Below, in pieces: positions 5,498 to 13,384 of a stretch of DNA of 18,736 bases. The first letter of the stretch is position 1. Every line of letters begins with the position of its first letter. The position numbers and the translations under genes are program-made. Source of the stretch: Minisyncoccota bacterium (lineage in GTDB: Bacteria; Patescibacteriota; Minisyncoccia; Minisyncoccales; CG1-02-41-26); assembly GCA_028712605.1 (NCBI GenBank), contig JAQTPV010000012.1, forward strand, positions 1 through 18,736, read 5' to 3'. Below the pieces are notes generated by a model, which was given only the letters and a program-made list of their open reading frames with translations, did no database searches and had not been told where the DNA came from.

Positions 5498-7696
5498 ATG
5501 AAAGAAAAAAAATTTTTTGAGTCCAAGATTGGAGAAAAAAACTTAAAAATCCAAATTGGTGGATTAGCCGATCAAGCTTCAGGATCTTGTTTGGTTCAAA
5601 TGGGAGAAACCTCGGTTTTAGTAACGGCCCAGATAGGCAATGAAGCGGGAGGGCAAGGCTTTTTCCCTTTAACTTGTGACTATGAAGAGAGATATTATGC
5701 CGCTGGTAAGATTTTGGGCTCTCGCTTTGTCAGAAGGGAAGGCCGGCCAACAGCCGAAGCCGTGTTGAACGCCAGAATGACTGACCGGGCAGTTAGGCCT
5801 CTATTCCCCGCTAATTTTAAAAGAGAAGTTCAGATTATTAGTACGTGCTTGAGTTGGGACGGGCAAGACGACCCCGCTATTTTAGGGTTATTAGGAGCCT
5901 CTATCAGTTTAATGATTTCTCCAACGCCTTGGCAGGGGCCGGTGGCCGTAGCGCGTATTGTGAAGCTGGGTGATGAGTTAGTCTTGAATCCATCATATGA
6001 GCAAAGGGATCAAGCCAAATTAGACTTAGTTTTAGCGGCCATTGAACAAAAAGATGAGATTCTGATTAACATGATTGAAGCCAAGGCCGATGAATTAGCC
6101 GAAAACGAGTTTTTGGCAGCCTATGATTTCGCCATACCCTATTTAAGACAATTGATTAATTTTCAAAAAGAGATTGTCCTCAAGCTGCCTTCAGAAAAAA
6201 TTCAGTTAGAGGAATTAAAGGTTAATTCAGCGTTAGCGAAAAGGGTGACAGAGTTTTTGCAAGGTAGGCTGGAGCCAGCTATCTTTCAAACAGATAAGCA
6301 GAAAAGTGGTGTTGATTTAGAGCAACTTAAGGTAGAATTGTTGGAAATGGTGAAACAGGAATTTGGTGATGAGAAGATAACGGATGCTAAAAATATTTTT
6401 GAACTTGAGCAAGAAAAAGTTTTAGATGATAATATCCTTCTTAAAGAAAAACGGCCGGACGGGAGGGCCTTAGATCAAATCCGGGATTTAACTGTGGAGG
6501 TTGATATTTTACCAAGGACTCATGGTACCGGACTTTTTACTAGAGGACAAACTAGGGTTCTTTCCATTTTAACTTTAGGCAGTCCGGGTGATCAACAATT
6601 ATTAGAGGGCATGGATTTCTCTGGCAAGAAACGATTTATGCATCACTATAATTTTCCGCCTTATTCTTCCGGCGAAGTGAAAAGGTTAGGTTCGCCTGGC
6701 AGGCGGGAGATTGGCCACGGGATGTTGGCAGAGAAAGCGTTGTTAGCCGTTATCCCTTCATTTGACGATTTTCCTTATACTATTAGAATTGTTTCAGAGG
6801 TTTTAACTTCTAATGGTTCAACTAGCATGGCCTCGGCCACGGCTGCCTCTTTAGCCTTGATGGATGCTGGGGTGCCGATCAAAAGACCGGTAACGGGCAT
6901 CGCTGTTGGGCTTATCAAAAAGGATAACAAAACATATAAATTGTTAACCGATATTCAAGGTCCGGAAGATCATTCGGGCGATATGGACTTTAAGGTGGCT
7001 GGTACAGAGGAAGGTATTACGGCCATTCAGATGGATGTTAAAACGGATGGCATTACTAGAAAAATTATGGAGGAAACTCTCCTTAGGGGTAAAAAAGCAA
7101 GATTAGAAATCTTTGGCAAGATTAAACAAATCTTGCCGGAACCAAGAAAGCAGTTGTCGCCATTAGCACCCCGCATTGTAATTTTAAGGATTAATCCGGA
7201 AAAAATAGGAGCTGTTATCGGTAGTGGCGGAAAAGTTATTAACAGCATTATTGAGTCCTGCAGTGTTACAATTGATATTGAAGATGACGGTAGGGTTTTT
7301 GTGGCTGGTCAAGATGATGCCTCAATGCAGAGGGCTGTTGAGTGGATAAAAAGCTTGACTCATGAATATGAGGTAGGTGAGATAATGCAAGGTAAGGTTA
7401 AGCGTATTGCTGAATTTGGAGCCTTTGTGGAAATAGCGCCGGGGCAAGATGGATTAGTACATATTTCTCAATTAGCTAATTTTCGGGTGAATAAAGTAGA
7501 AGATGTGTTAAAATTGGGGCAAGAGATACCAGTTAAAATTATTAGTATTGACGACAGCGGTAAGATTGCTCTTTCAGCTAAAGAGGCTGGTTTTAACCCT
7601 CCTGACCGCCAGGGCTCATTTCCTCAAAGAAATAGTCATTCTTCCCCTTCTGAAGCCAAACCCCATCGAGGATTTTTTAAGAAAAATCCTAAGTAA
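5498..7696 (+). CDS. pnp: Polyribonucleotide nucleotidyltransferase (PNPase)
   Basis: A 732-residue enzyme of normal length that degrades RNA 3' to 5' by phosphorolysis, releasing nucleoside diphosphates, and can add tails in reverse. The order is: first RNase PH-like domain (from ~8, with RRE-GRPTAEAVLNARMTDR), helical linker (~220-310), second RNase PH domain with KRPDGRALDQIRDL, the phosphate-site region STSMASATAASLALMDAG, and the catalytic GPEDHSGDMDFKVAGT (~488-503). It ends with a KH domain with IGAVIGSGGKVI (~568-579), an S1 domain starting EVGEIMQGKVKRIAEFGAFV (~625-690), and a short basic tail. All key acidic residues are present. A trimeric ring is expected. No SD precedes the ATG; a structured leader does. 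Confidence 0.97.
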   Translation: MKEKKFFESKIGEKNLKIQIGGLADQASGSCLVQMGETSVLVTAQIGNEAGGQGFFPLTCDYEERYYAAGKILGSRFVRREGRPTAEAVLNARMTDRAVRPLFPANFKREVQIISTCLSWDGQDDPAILGLLGASISLMISPTPWQGPVAVARIVKLGDELVLNPSYEQRDQAKLDLVLAAIEQKDEILINMIEAKADELAENEFLAAYDFAIPYLRQLINFQKEIVLKLPSEKIQLEELKVNSALAKRVTEFLQGRLEPAIFQTDKQKSGVDLEQLKVELLEMVKQEFGDEKITDAKNIFELEQEKVLDDNILLKEKRPDGRALDQIRDLTVEVDILPRTHGTGLFTRGQTRVLSILTLGSPGDQQLLEGMDFSGKKRFMHHYNFPPYSSGEVKRLGSPGRREIGHGMLAEKALLAVIPSFDDFPYTIRIVSEVLTSNGSTSMASATAASLALMDAGVPIKRPVTGIAVGLIKKDNKTYKLLTDIQGPEDHSGDMDFKVAGTEEGITAIQMDVKTDGITRKIMEETLLRGKKARLEIFGKIKQILPEPRKQLSPLAPRIVILRINPEKIGAVIGSGGKVINSIIESCSVTIDIEDDGRVFVAGQDDASMQRAVEWIKSLTHEYEVGEIMQGKVKRIAEFGAFVEIAPGQDGLVHISQLANFRVNKVEDVLKLGQEIPVKIISIDDSGKIALSAKEAGFNPPDRQGSFPQRNSHSSPSEAKPHRGFFKKNPK

Positions 7697-7755
7697 CTTC
7701 TATTAATAAATTATTATTCATTTTACATTTGGCATGGTTATCTTAACTTTGCTAA

Positions 7756-10700
7756 ATGGCATCTGGATTTCAAAACAGCGTGCCTCAAACAACAGCTGTT
7801 AGCAACAAAAATACAACAACTGTGAACGAGGAGGAGATCAACAAGCTTCTAGCCAATGGTTCATTTGTGAGTATGGCTGATGACTTGGTTAAGGTAAAGA
7901 CCGGCCAGTTAGATATTGTAGTTCCTTCTTTAGCTGTGCCGATTCCCATTCCTACTCCAATCCCTATTCCTAAGGCTACGCCCAGTCCGGTACCAGTTAA
8001 AGAGGCGTTGAAGCCTCAACCAGCACCCCCCATGTCGGTACCAACCCCTCCAAGAAAAACGGAGGCGGAAGAGTTTTTATTGAAACGACAAGAGCCAGCA
8101 ATAGATGAAGTAAGGCAGCGTCAGTTAGAAGAAGCTAAGCGCCAAGTTGAGGAGTTGAAAAAGAAGCAAGAGGCCGACAGATTAACCGTTGAAGCCATCA
8201 AACAGAAAATAGAAGCGGAGAAAAGGAGCCAGACCGAGGCGGACATTAAAGCTTTTAAAGAGCGAATAGAGCCGCAGGCGGCTCCGACCGCGGTAGCAAG
8301 GGCCAATGTCGTCCAGCAGCCATCCCAAGATGAGCAAAAGAAAGCAGAGAGAGAAAGGGCTCTAATGGCTGAAATCAAAGCCAAGGCCCAAGAAGAGGCC
8401 CAAAGAAAAGCCAAGGAAGCCGAGCTTTCTCGTCTTGCAGAAATAGAGAAGCAGAAACAATTAGCAGAGCAGCAAAGACGGCAAGAATTGGATAAACTGA
8501 AACAAGAACAAGCCAGACGCTTAGCTGCAGAAGCTGAACAGAAAAGACAAGAAGAATTGAAAAAACAAGAAGAGCAAAGGCAGAAGATTGACGTTAAGGC
8601 GCAATTAGAGCAGAAACAAGCGGAGGTTGTTGTAGAGCTAAAAAACTTTCCGATTAAACGCAGGCCCCTTGAGGCTAAGCGAGCGGTTTTGTTAAGTCAA
8701 AAAGAAGACTTATTGAAGGCCGTATCTTCTTTAGTTAATAACGAGGAGGTTCAAGCTGAAAAACGCCAAGAGATAGACATGCAAGAAAAAGTAGCCACCG
8801 AGGGGACCGAGCGTCACCGTTGGGAAAAGGAGCGTTGGTTGATTGAAGAAAAATTGCGACAGATTGAAAGAGAAAAATGGGCGCAGGAAGAAAAGCTAGA
8901 AGTGATTGAGTCTAAATTAAAAGAGGCTGAACAAGCCCTAAATGATTTAACACAAGCTGAAAGAGGCTTCCAAAGTCAGGCCGCAGAGGTGGCTTGGAGG
9001 CTAAAAGAAATAGAGTTTAAGGCAGAGAAAGAAAAAATTGTTAAGGATTCAGTGATTTTAGATCAAAACCTAGTTTCCTTGCATGAAGAGAAAGATTCTT
9101 ACCTGACTGCCAAGAATAAAATTGATGAAAAAATAAGCGAGGTTGTAGCAAGAGAAAAGGAGGCGGAAGCGATGGTGAGCCAAATAGAGGTTCAAGAAAA
9201 AATAGCCGGCACTGCAACTGAAGAAAAATCATTAGAGAAAAAGAGATGGTCAGCTGAAGATGCCCGACAGAAGATTGAACAAGAGAGGTGGACCTTAGAA
9301 ACAAAACAAAAAACGGCGGAAGCTAGCCTTCAAGACGTAGATGTTAAGATTCAGACCGTTAATCAAAAGATAGAAGCCCTGAAAAAAAGAACAATTGAAA
9401 TTGATCAATTATTAATGAATCAAGGCAAGCCACCAGAGCCGCCAAAGCCGAAAATAGAAATAGCCAAAGCACCAGAAGTAAGGCCGCAAGTTATTCCGGA
9501 AGCTAAAAAGCCAGAGCCGCCAAAGGTACCCCCTACAGAGATTAAGCCACCAGAGCCGGTCAAGCCTCCAGAAAGCCAATTGCCAACAGGGCCAGTTCGG
9601 GATGTCAGCGGGAACGAGGGGGAGATGGGGACAGAAAGGCAGAGAGAACAAGAAATCATTAAAAGAGCAAAGGAGCTGCGAGAATTAGATGAAGAGAAGA
9701 GGATTGTGGCTGAAATTCGGAAATCGGCCAGGCAGAATGAAGTGAAAGAAAAGATTGCTGTTATCCGAGCCAAGGCTATGCAGGCGCACCAGGAAGGAGA
9801 AATGAGGGCTAAGGGGCCGTTAGCTAAAGAGCTCATCTTAAAAAAATTAACCTCCGCTTCTCCCAAGGAGGAAACAGAAAGGGAAGAGTTCCTGTCACGA
9901 GTGGCTGGAGCAGATAAGTCTTTTGACGTCAAGGAGAAAGCCAGGGCTCAAGAGGTAGTGTTTAGGCCGGTGATTCGTAAACCCTCCTTTTTAGAAAAAT
10001 TTTTTACTCGCTTTTTGATAGTAATTTTGATAGCGGCTGTTTTGGTTGGCATTTTTTTACTTTGGAGGGCGCTTTCTAGTAACGGATTTAAATTTAATTT
10101 TGGCCAATCTCCAACTTCTAATGTTTTACCCAATACGACTTCATCGGAAGAAAATGTTACTCCTAACCCCCAGTTGCCCACAACCACAGAACCAATTATG
10201 GCTACCACCTCAATTCCAGTTGCAACTTCAGCCCCAATTGTTATTCCTGCTGCTGACTTTGTATTTTTTACTGCGACTACAACTATCGTATTTAATGACA
10301 GAACTGAAATCCCTGATTTATTCAGCACATTGATGGCTGAAAATGAGCCAGTCGGTAGTTTGGTTAGAATTATAGTCCAAGATGGCCAAACAAAAGAATT
10401 TTTGGAGATAGACGAAGTTTTTGAAGCTCTAGACTTTGGCCTAAAGCCAGAACTCTTGGATTTATTAGAGCCGGAGAGCAACTTGGCACTTTATTATGGG
10501 ACAAAAGGTCCACGTTTAGCCTTTTTAGCGCCAATCAACGATCAGGAAGCTTTAAGCGATTTTCTGACTACCTGGGAGGACACTTTGCCGACTGATATTA
10601 CTAATTTGTTGGTGTGGCAGGTTCAATCGCCTGTTACTTTTTCGGGCGGTTTTAAGGGGGCTATCAAAAATAATCGGCCTTTCCGCTATTTGGACGCCTC

Positions 10701-10806
10701 ATCAACAGTTAAGGATATTGGTATTTGCTATGGTGTTGTGGATGATTATTTCATTTTCACTACGGCTGGTTCAGCTATGGTAAAACTATTGCAAATTTTG
10801 CCCTAA
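7756..10806 (+). CDS. Long coiled-coil protein with one membrane span, unknown
   Basis: A 1016-residue protein of unknown function. Residues 1-55 are polar; a Pro-rich stretch with PIPIPTPIPIPK follows (~60-105). Then comes highly charged Glu/Lys/Gln/Ala sequence predicted to be coiled coil (~118-555), a second Pro/Glu/Lys-rich hinge (~559-612), more charged helix (~613-745), one strongly hydrophobic helix FLIVILIAAVLVGIFLLW (~754-771), a Ser/Thr/Pro linker (~780-835) and a compact C-terminal domain of ~180 residues. KFFTR before the helix predicts N-in, C-out, so the coil is cytoplasmic and the C-domain exterior. A unit with QEKVATEG and a W-x5-W-x11-W spacing (~342-400) recurs as QEKIAGTA (~479-530). 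I recall similar coiled-coil proteins in other Parcubacteria genomes but no experimental role. A structural or envelope-anchoring role is inference. Confidence 0.8.
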   Translation: MASGFQNSVPQTTAVSNKNTTTVNEEEINKLLANGSFVSMADDLVKVKTGQLDIVVPSLAVPIPIPTPIPIPKATPSPVPVKEALKPQPAPPMSVPTPPRKTEAEEFLLKRQEPAIDEVRQRQLEEAKRQVEELKKKQEADRLTVEAIKQKIEAEKRSQTEADIKAFKERIEPQAAPTAVARANVVQQPSQDEQKKAERERALMAEIKAKAQEEAQRKAKEAELSRLAEIEKQKQLAEQQRRQELDKLKQEQARRLAAEAEQKRQEELKKQEEQRQKIDVKAQLEQKQAEVVVELKNFPIKRRPLEAKRAVLLSQKEDLLKAVSSLVNNEEVQAEKRQEIDMQEKVATEGTERHRWEKERWLIEEKLRQIEREKWAQEEKLEVIESKLKEAEQALNDLTQAERGFQSQAAEVAWRLKEIEFKAEKEKIVKDSVILDQNLVSLHEEKDSYLTAKNKIDEKISEVVAREKEAEAMVSQIEVQEKIAGTATEEKSLEKKRWSAEDARQKIEQERWTLETKQKTAEASLQDVDVKIQTVNQKIEALKKRTIEIDQLLMNQGKPPEPPKPKIEIAKAPEVRPQVIPEAKKPEPPKVPPTEIKPPEPVKPPESQLPTGPVRDVSGNEGEMGTERQREQEIIKRAKELRELDEEKRIVAEIRKSARQNEVKEKIAVIRAKAMQAHQEGEMRAKGPLAKELILKKLTSASPKEETEREEFLSRVAGADKSFDVKEKARAQEVVFRPVIRKPSFLEKFFTRFLIVILIAAVLVGIFLLWRALSSNGFKFNFGQSPTSNVLPNTTSSEENVTPNPQLPTTTEPIMATTSIPVATSAPIVIPAADFVFFTATTTIVFNDRTEIPDLFSTLMAENEPVGSLVRIIVQDGQTKEFLEIDEVFEALDFGLKPELLDLLEPESNLALYYGTKGPRLAFLAPINDQEALSDFLTTWEDTLPTDITNLLVWQVQSPVTFSGGFKGAIKNNRPFRYLDASSTVKDIGICYGVVDDYFIFTTAGSAMVKLLQILP

Positions 10807-10867
10807 GGGGTTATTTTAAACTATCACTAGCAGGGTTTGGCGAAAAGGTATCAATAACATTGGTATC

Positions 10868-10890
10868 AGCAGCTGTCAAGTCTGCTTTTT
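10868..10890 (+). terminator. Weak terminator-like hairpin before the DksA-type gene
   Basis: AGCAG (10868-10872) pairs with CTGCT (10882-10886) and five T follow at 10886-10890, just before the ATG at 10896. The stem is only 5 bp, so it could be an attenuator or chance. It supports ATG 10896 rather than the upstream TTG at 10860. Confidence 0.28.
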
Positions 10891-10895
10891 ATTAT

Positions 10896-11258
10896 ATGGT
10901 AAGCAAGCAATTCCTGGCCGAACAAGAAAAAAAACTTGATGAAGCCAAAAAAAAATTAGAAGCCCAGCTCTCTGGTTTAGCTCAAGAGTCGGAAGAGGCT
11001 AAGGGCGAATGGGAACCCAAGATTACGTTTTTCAACGCTGGCACTGGTAATTTGGAGGAAGAGGCTGATGAGGTTGAAGAATTTAGCACTAATTTAGCTT
11101 TATCTCAAAACTTAGAAGAGGATTTAGAAAATGTTAATTTAGCTTTAGCTAAAATTAAAAAAGGTAATTACGGTCTTTGCGAAAAATGTGGCAAGCTATT
11201 ACCCGAAGAACGGCTAAGGGTTTACCCGCAAGCAAGGTACTGTACAAAGTGTGGTTAA
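10896..11258 (+). CDS. DksA/TraR-type zinc-finger protein
   Basis: A 120-residue protein with a long helical N-terminus (FLAEQEKKLDEAKKKLEAQL) and a C-terminal four-Cys zinc finger: C95-E-K-C98 and C116-T-K-C119, with GNYGLCEKCG and YPQARYCTKCG framing it. That is the TraR/DksA family pattern. Members bind in the secondary channel of RNA polymerase and tune transcription in stress; many CPR and Gram-positive versions are uncharacterised. The region between, with EVEEFSTNLALSQNLEEDLENV, is typical of the YteA/DksA-like group. The ATG start places the helix at residue 4; a TTG at 10860 would add 12 residues but would contain the hairpin at 10868-10890. The hppA start lies 63 bases downstream. 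Confidence 0.82.
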   Translation: MVSKQFLAEQEKKLDEAKKKLEAQLSGLAQESEEAKGEWEPKITFFNAGTGNLEEEADEVEEFSTNLALSQNLEEDLENVNLALAKIKKGNYGLCEKCGKLLPEERLRVYPQARYCTKCG

Positions 11259-11274
11259 GAACTCGTAGGCTTGC

Positions 11275-11300
11275 GATAAGATTTGCCCGCAAATCCTATC
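11275..11300 (+). promoter_or_regulatory. Hairpin in the hppA leader
   Basis: GATA (11275-11278) pairs with TATC (11297-11300), and GATTTG with CAAATC pairs inside it around loop CCCG, with one mismatch between the two stems. It ends 21 bases before the hppA ATG and is not followed by a T-run, so it is not a simple terminator. Confidence 0.35.
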
Positions 11301-11321
11301 AAGGCGCTCGCGATTTCTAAT

Positions 11322-13310
11322 ATGTTGAACATTTACGCGATCATCATTTTAATTGCCGCGTTCTCAATTGTTTTTGCTCTTTATCTAGTCAGCCGAGTTC
11401 AAAAAGCCGGTGCCCCTAACCAAAAAATTAAAGAAATTGCAGGCGCAATTCGTGAAGGAGCTCTGGCATTTTTAAAAAGAGAATACGAAACCATTGCTGT
11501 AGCCGGTATTATTATTTTTCTTCTGTTGTGGATTTTTTTGGGGATTATGGTGGCAGTAGGGTTTTTGCTGGGGGCCGCGCTTTCGGCCCTAGCCGGTGTC
11601 ATCGGTATGTTAGTTTCTACAAATACTAATGCTAAGGTGGCCGAAGCTTCTAAACAAACTCTCCAAAAGGCGTTTGTTCTATCTTTCCAGGGCGGAGCGG
11701 TTACCGGATTTTTAGTGGTTGGTTTGGGACTTTTGGGCGTTACTTTGTTTTGGCTTTTAACTCGTGACCTTAAGGCCCTAGCTGGCCTTGGCTTTGGCGC
11801 CTCTTTGATTTCTATTTTTGCTCGCCTAGGCGGAGGCATTTACACAAAGGCGGCTGATGTTGGTGCTGATTTGGTAGGTAAAGTAGAGAAAGGCATCCCT
11901 GAAGATGACCCTCGCAACCCAGCTGTTATTGCTGATCAGGTTGGTGATAATGTTGGCGATTGTGCCGGTATGGCTGCTGATCTCTTTGAAACTTATGTAG
12001 TGACTATTGCAGCCACCATGATTTTGGGTGCTTTATTGTTCGCCACCGCCTCGGCCCTTATTCTACCCTTAGTGTTAAGCGCTGTTTCTATTGTGAGCAG
12101 TGTGATAGCCACCTTTTTTGTTAGATTGGGCAAGGGCAAGAATATTATGGGGGCTTTGTATAAAGGCGTAGCTGCTTCGGCTATAATTTCGGCTATACTT
12201 TTTATTCCGGTAATTGCTAGGTATGCTGGTGATTTGGGTCTTTCCACAATTCAGCTTTATATTCCAAGTTTAATCGGCCTCTTTTTGGCCTTTGCTTTAT
12301 TTTTGATTACCGATTACTATACTTCTAAAAAACATAAACCCGTGCAAAAAATCGCTAAGGCTTCCCAAAGCGGTCATGCCACCAATATTATTATTGGTTT
12401 AGCTATTGGCATGGAGTCTACCTTTTTGCCCGTTATTGTTATTTCAGCTGCTATTTTGATAAGTTATTGGCTCGCTGGGATTTATGGATTAGCTATTTGT
12501 GCTGTGTCCTTACTGTCTTTAACTGGTATGGTTATTGCTATGGACTCTTATGGGCCAATTACGGACAATGCTGCTGGTATTCTGGAAATGGCTGGAGAAA
12601 GCAAGGAGGTTAGGGGGGCCGCTGATGCTTTGGATTCTGTAGGGAACACTACTAAGGCGGTAACGAAAGCCGTGGCGATTGGATCTGCGGTGTTGGCAGC
12701 CTTGGTTTTGTTTTCTTCTTATACCCAAGAGATCGTTAATTCTGGAACTAATCTATTATTTTCTTTGTCGGAGCCTAAAATTTTGGTTGGCCTTTTGTTG
12801 GGGGGCCTGTTGCCTTATATGTTAGCCTCTTCAGCCTTGCGAGCCGTAGGTAAGGCTGGTGGAAAGGTGGTGGAGGAAGTTAGAAGGCAATTTCGGGAAA
12901 TCAGCGGTATTATGGAGGGCACGGCTAAACCTCAATATGGGGCTTGTGTGGATATTGTGACTAAGGCTTCTATCAGAGAGATGATGTTGCCTACCATCGT
13001 TATTGTGGTTTTGCCAATTTTGGTTGGGTTTTTGTTGGGCCCTGAAGCCTTGGGAGGATTATTAATCGGTTGTATCGTCACCGGCTTTTTTGTGGCCATT
13101 TCTATGGCCACGGGTGGCGGCGCTTGGGATAATGCTAAGAAATACATTGAAGACGGCAACTTGGGCGGCAAGCACAGTCCGGCTCATCAAGCGGCTGTAA
13201 CTGGCGACACCGTGGGTGACCCGTATAAGGACACTGCCGGCCCGGCCATCAACCCAATGATTAAGGTGGTGAATATTATTGCCCTTTTGATTATCAGTTT
13301 AATTATTTAG
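11322..13310 (+). CDS. hppA: Membrane H+-pumping pyrophosphatase, K+-independent type
   Basis: A 662-residue, ~16-helix membrane enzyme that couples hydrolysis of pyrophosphate to ion pumping across the cytoplasmic membrane. The pyrophosphate/Mg site is intact: GADLVGKVEKGIPEDDPRNPAVIADQVGDNVGDCAGMAADLFE (D195, D196, D205, D209, D213), a second acidic site with GPITDNAAGILEMAG, and the C-terminal TGDTVGDPYKDTAGPAINP. The residue after GNTT is Lys445 (GNTTKAVTKA); in characterised enzymes Lys here marks the K+-independent H+ pumps, while K+-dependent ones have Ala. I chose ATG 11322 because the hydrophobic first helix then starts at residue 2; a TTG at 11283 lies inside a leader hairpin. It would recover energy from PPi released in biosynthesis, useful in a reduced metabolism. 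Confidence 0.96.
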   Translation: MLNIYAIIILIAAFSIVFALYLVSRVQKAGAPNQKIKEIAGAIREGALAFLKREYETIAVAGIIIFLLLWIFLGIMVAVGFLLGAALSALAGVIGMLVSTNTNAKVAEASKQTLQKAFVLSFQGGAVTGFLVVGLGLLGVTLFWLLTRDLKALAGLGFGASLISIFARLGGGIYTKAADVGADLVGKVEKGIPEDDPRNPAVIADQVGDNVGDCAGMAADLFETYVVTIAATMILGALLFATASALILPLVLSAVSIVSSVIATFFVRLGKGKNIMGALYKGVAASAIISAILFIPVIARYAGDLGLSTIQLYIPSLIGLFLAFALFLITDYYTSKKHKPVQKIAKASQSGHATNIIIGLAIGMESTFLPVIVISAAILISYWLAGIYGLAICAVSLLSLTGMVIAMDSYGPITDNAAGILEMAGESKEVRGAADALDSVGNTTKAVTKAVAIGSAVLAALVLFSSYTQEIVNSGTNLLFSLSEPKILVGLLLGGLLPYMLASSALRAVGKAGGKVVEEVRRQFREISGIMEGTAKPQYGACVDIVTKASIREMMLPTIVIVVLPILVGFLLGPEALGGLLIGCIVTGFFVAISMATGGGAWDNAKKYIEDGNLGGKHSPAHQAAVTGDTVGDPYKDTAGPAINPMIKVVNIIALLIISLII

Positions 13311-13338
13311 TAATGATTCTTTACCAAAGACGATTAGT

Positions 13339-13374
13339 GGCAACCCCGCCTTTTTTAGAGAGCGGGGTATTGCC
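13339..13374 (+). promoter_or_regulatory. Strong hairpin in the tig leader
   Basis: GGCAA (13339-13343) pairs with TTGCC (13370-13374), and CCCCGC (13344-13349) with GCGGGG (13362-13367); a 2-base bulge separates the stems and the loop is 12 bases. It sits between the hppA stop and the tig ATG at 13385, leaving 10 bases. No T-run follows, so it looks like an mRNA control or processing element rather than a terminator. Confidence 0.5.
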
Positions 13375-13384
13375 TATTAAAAAC

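Noticed and set aside
7697..7755. Possible terminator between pnp and the coiled-coil gene
   Set aside because: The 59 bases are A/T-rich but show no stem of useful length, so the two genes may be co-transcribed.
9420..9932. Long minus-strand frames opposite the coiled-coil gene (also near 8121-8414 and 9948-10481)
   Set aside because: They are antisense shadows of a biased Glu/Lys/Pro-rich gene, with Ser/Leu-rich products and no recognisable domain or start context.
11399..11839. Minus-strand 146-codon frame opposite hppA
   Set aside because: Antisense of a conserved membrane protein; the product is Pro/Ala/Lys-rich without a domain.
13313..13384. N-terminal extension of trigger factor from ATG 13313
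   Set aside because: The 24 extra residues do not match the family, would contain the leader hairpin, and ATG 13385 gives the usual N-terminus.
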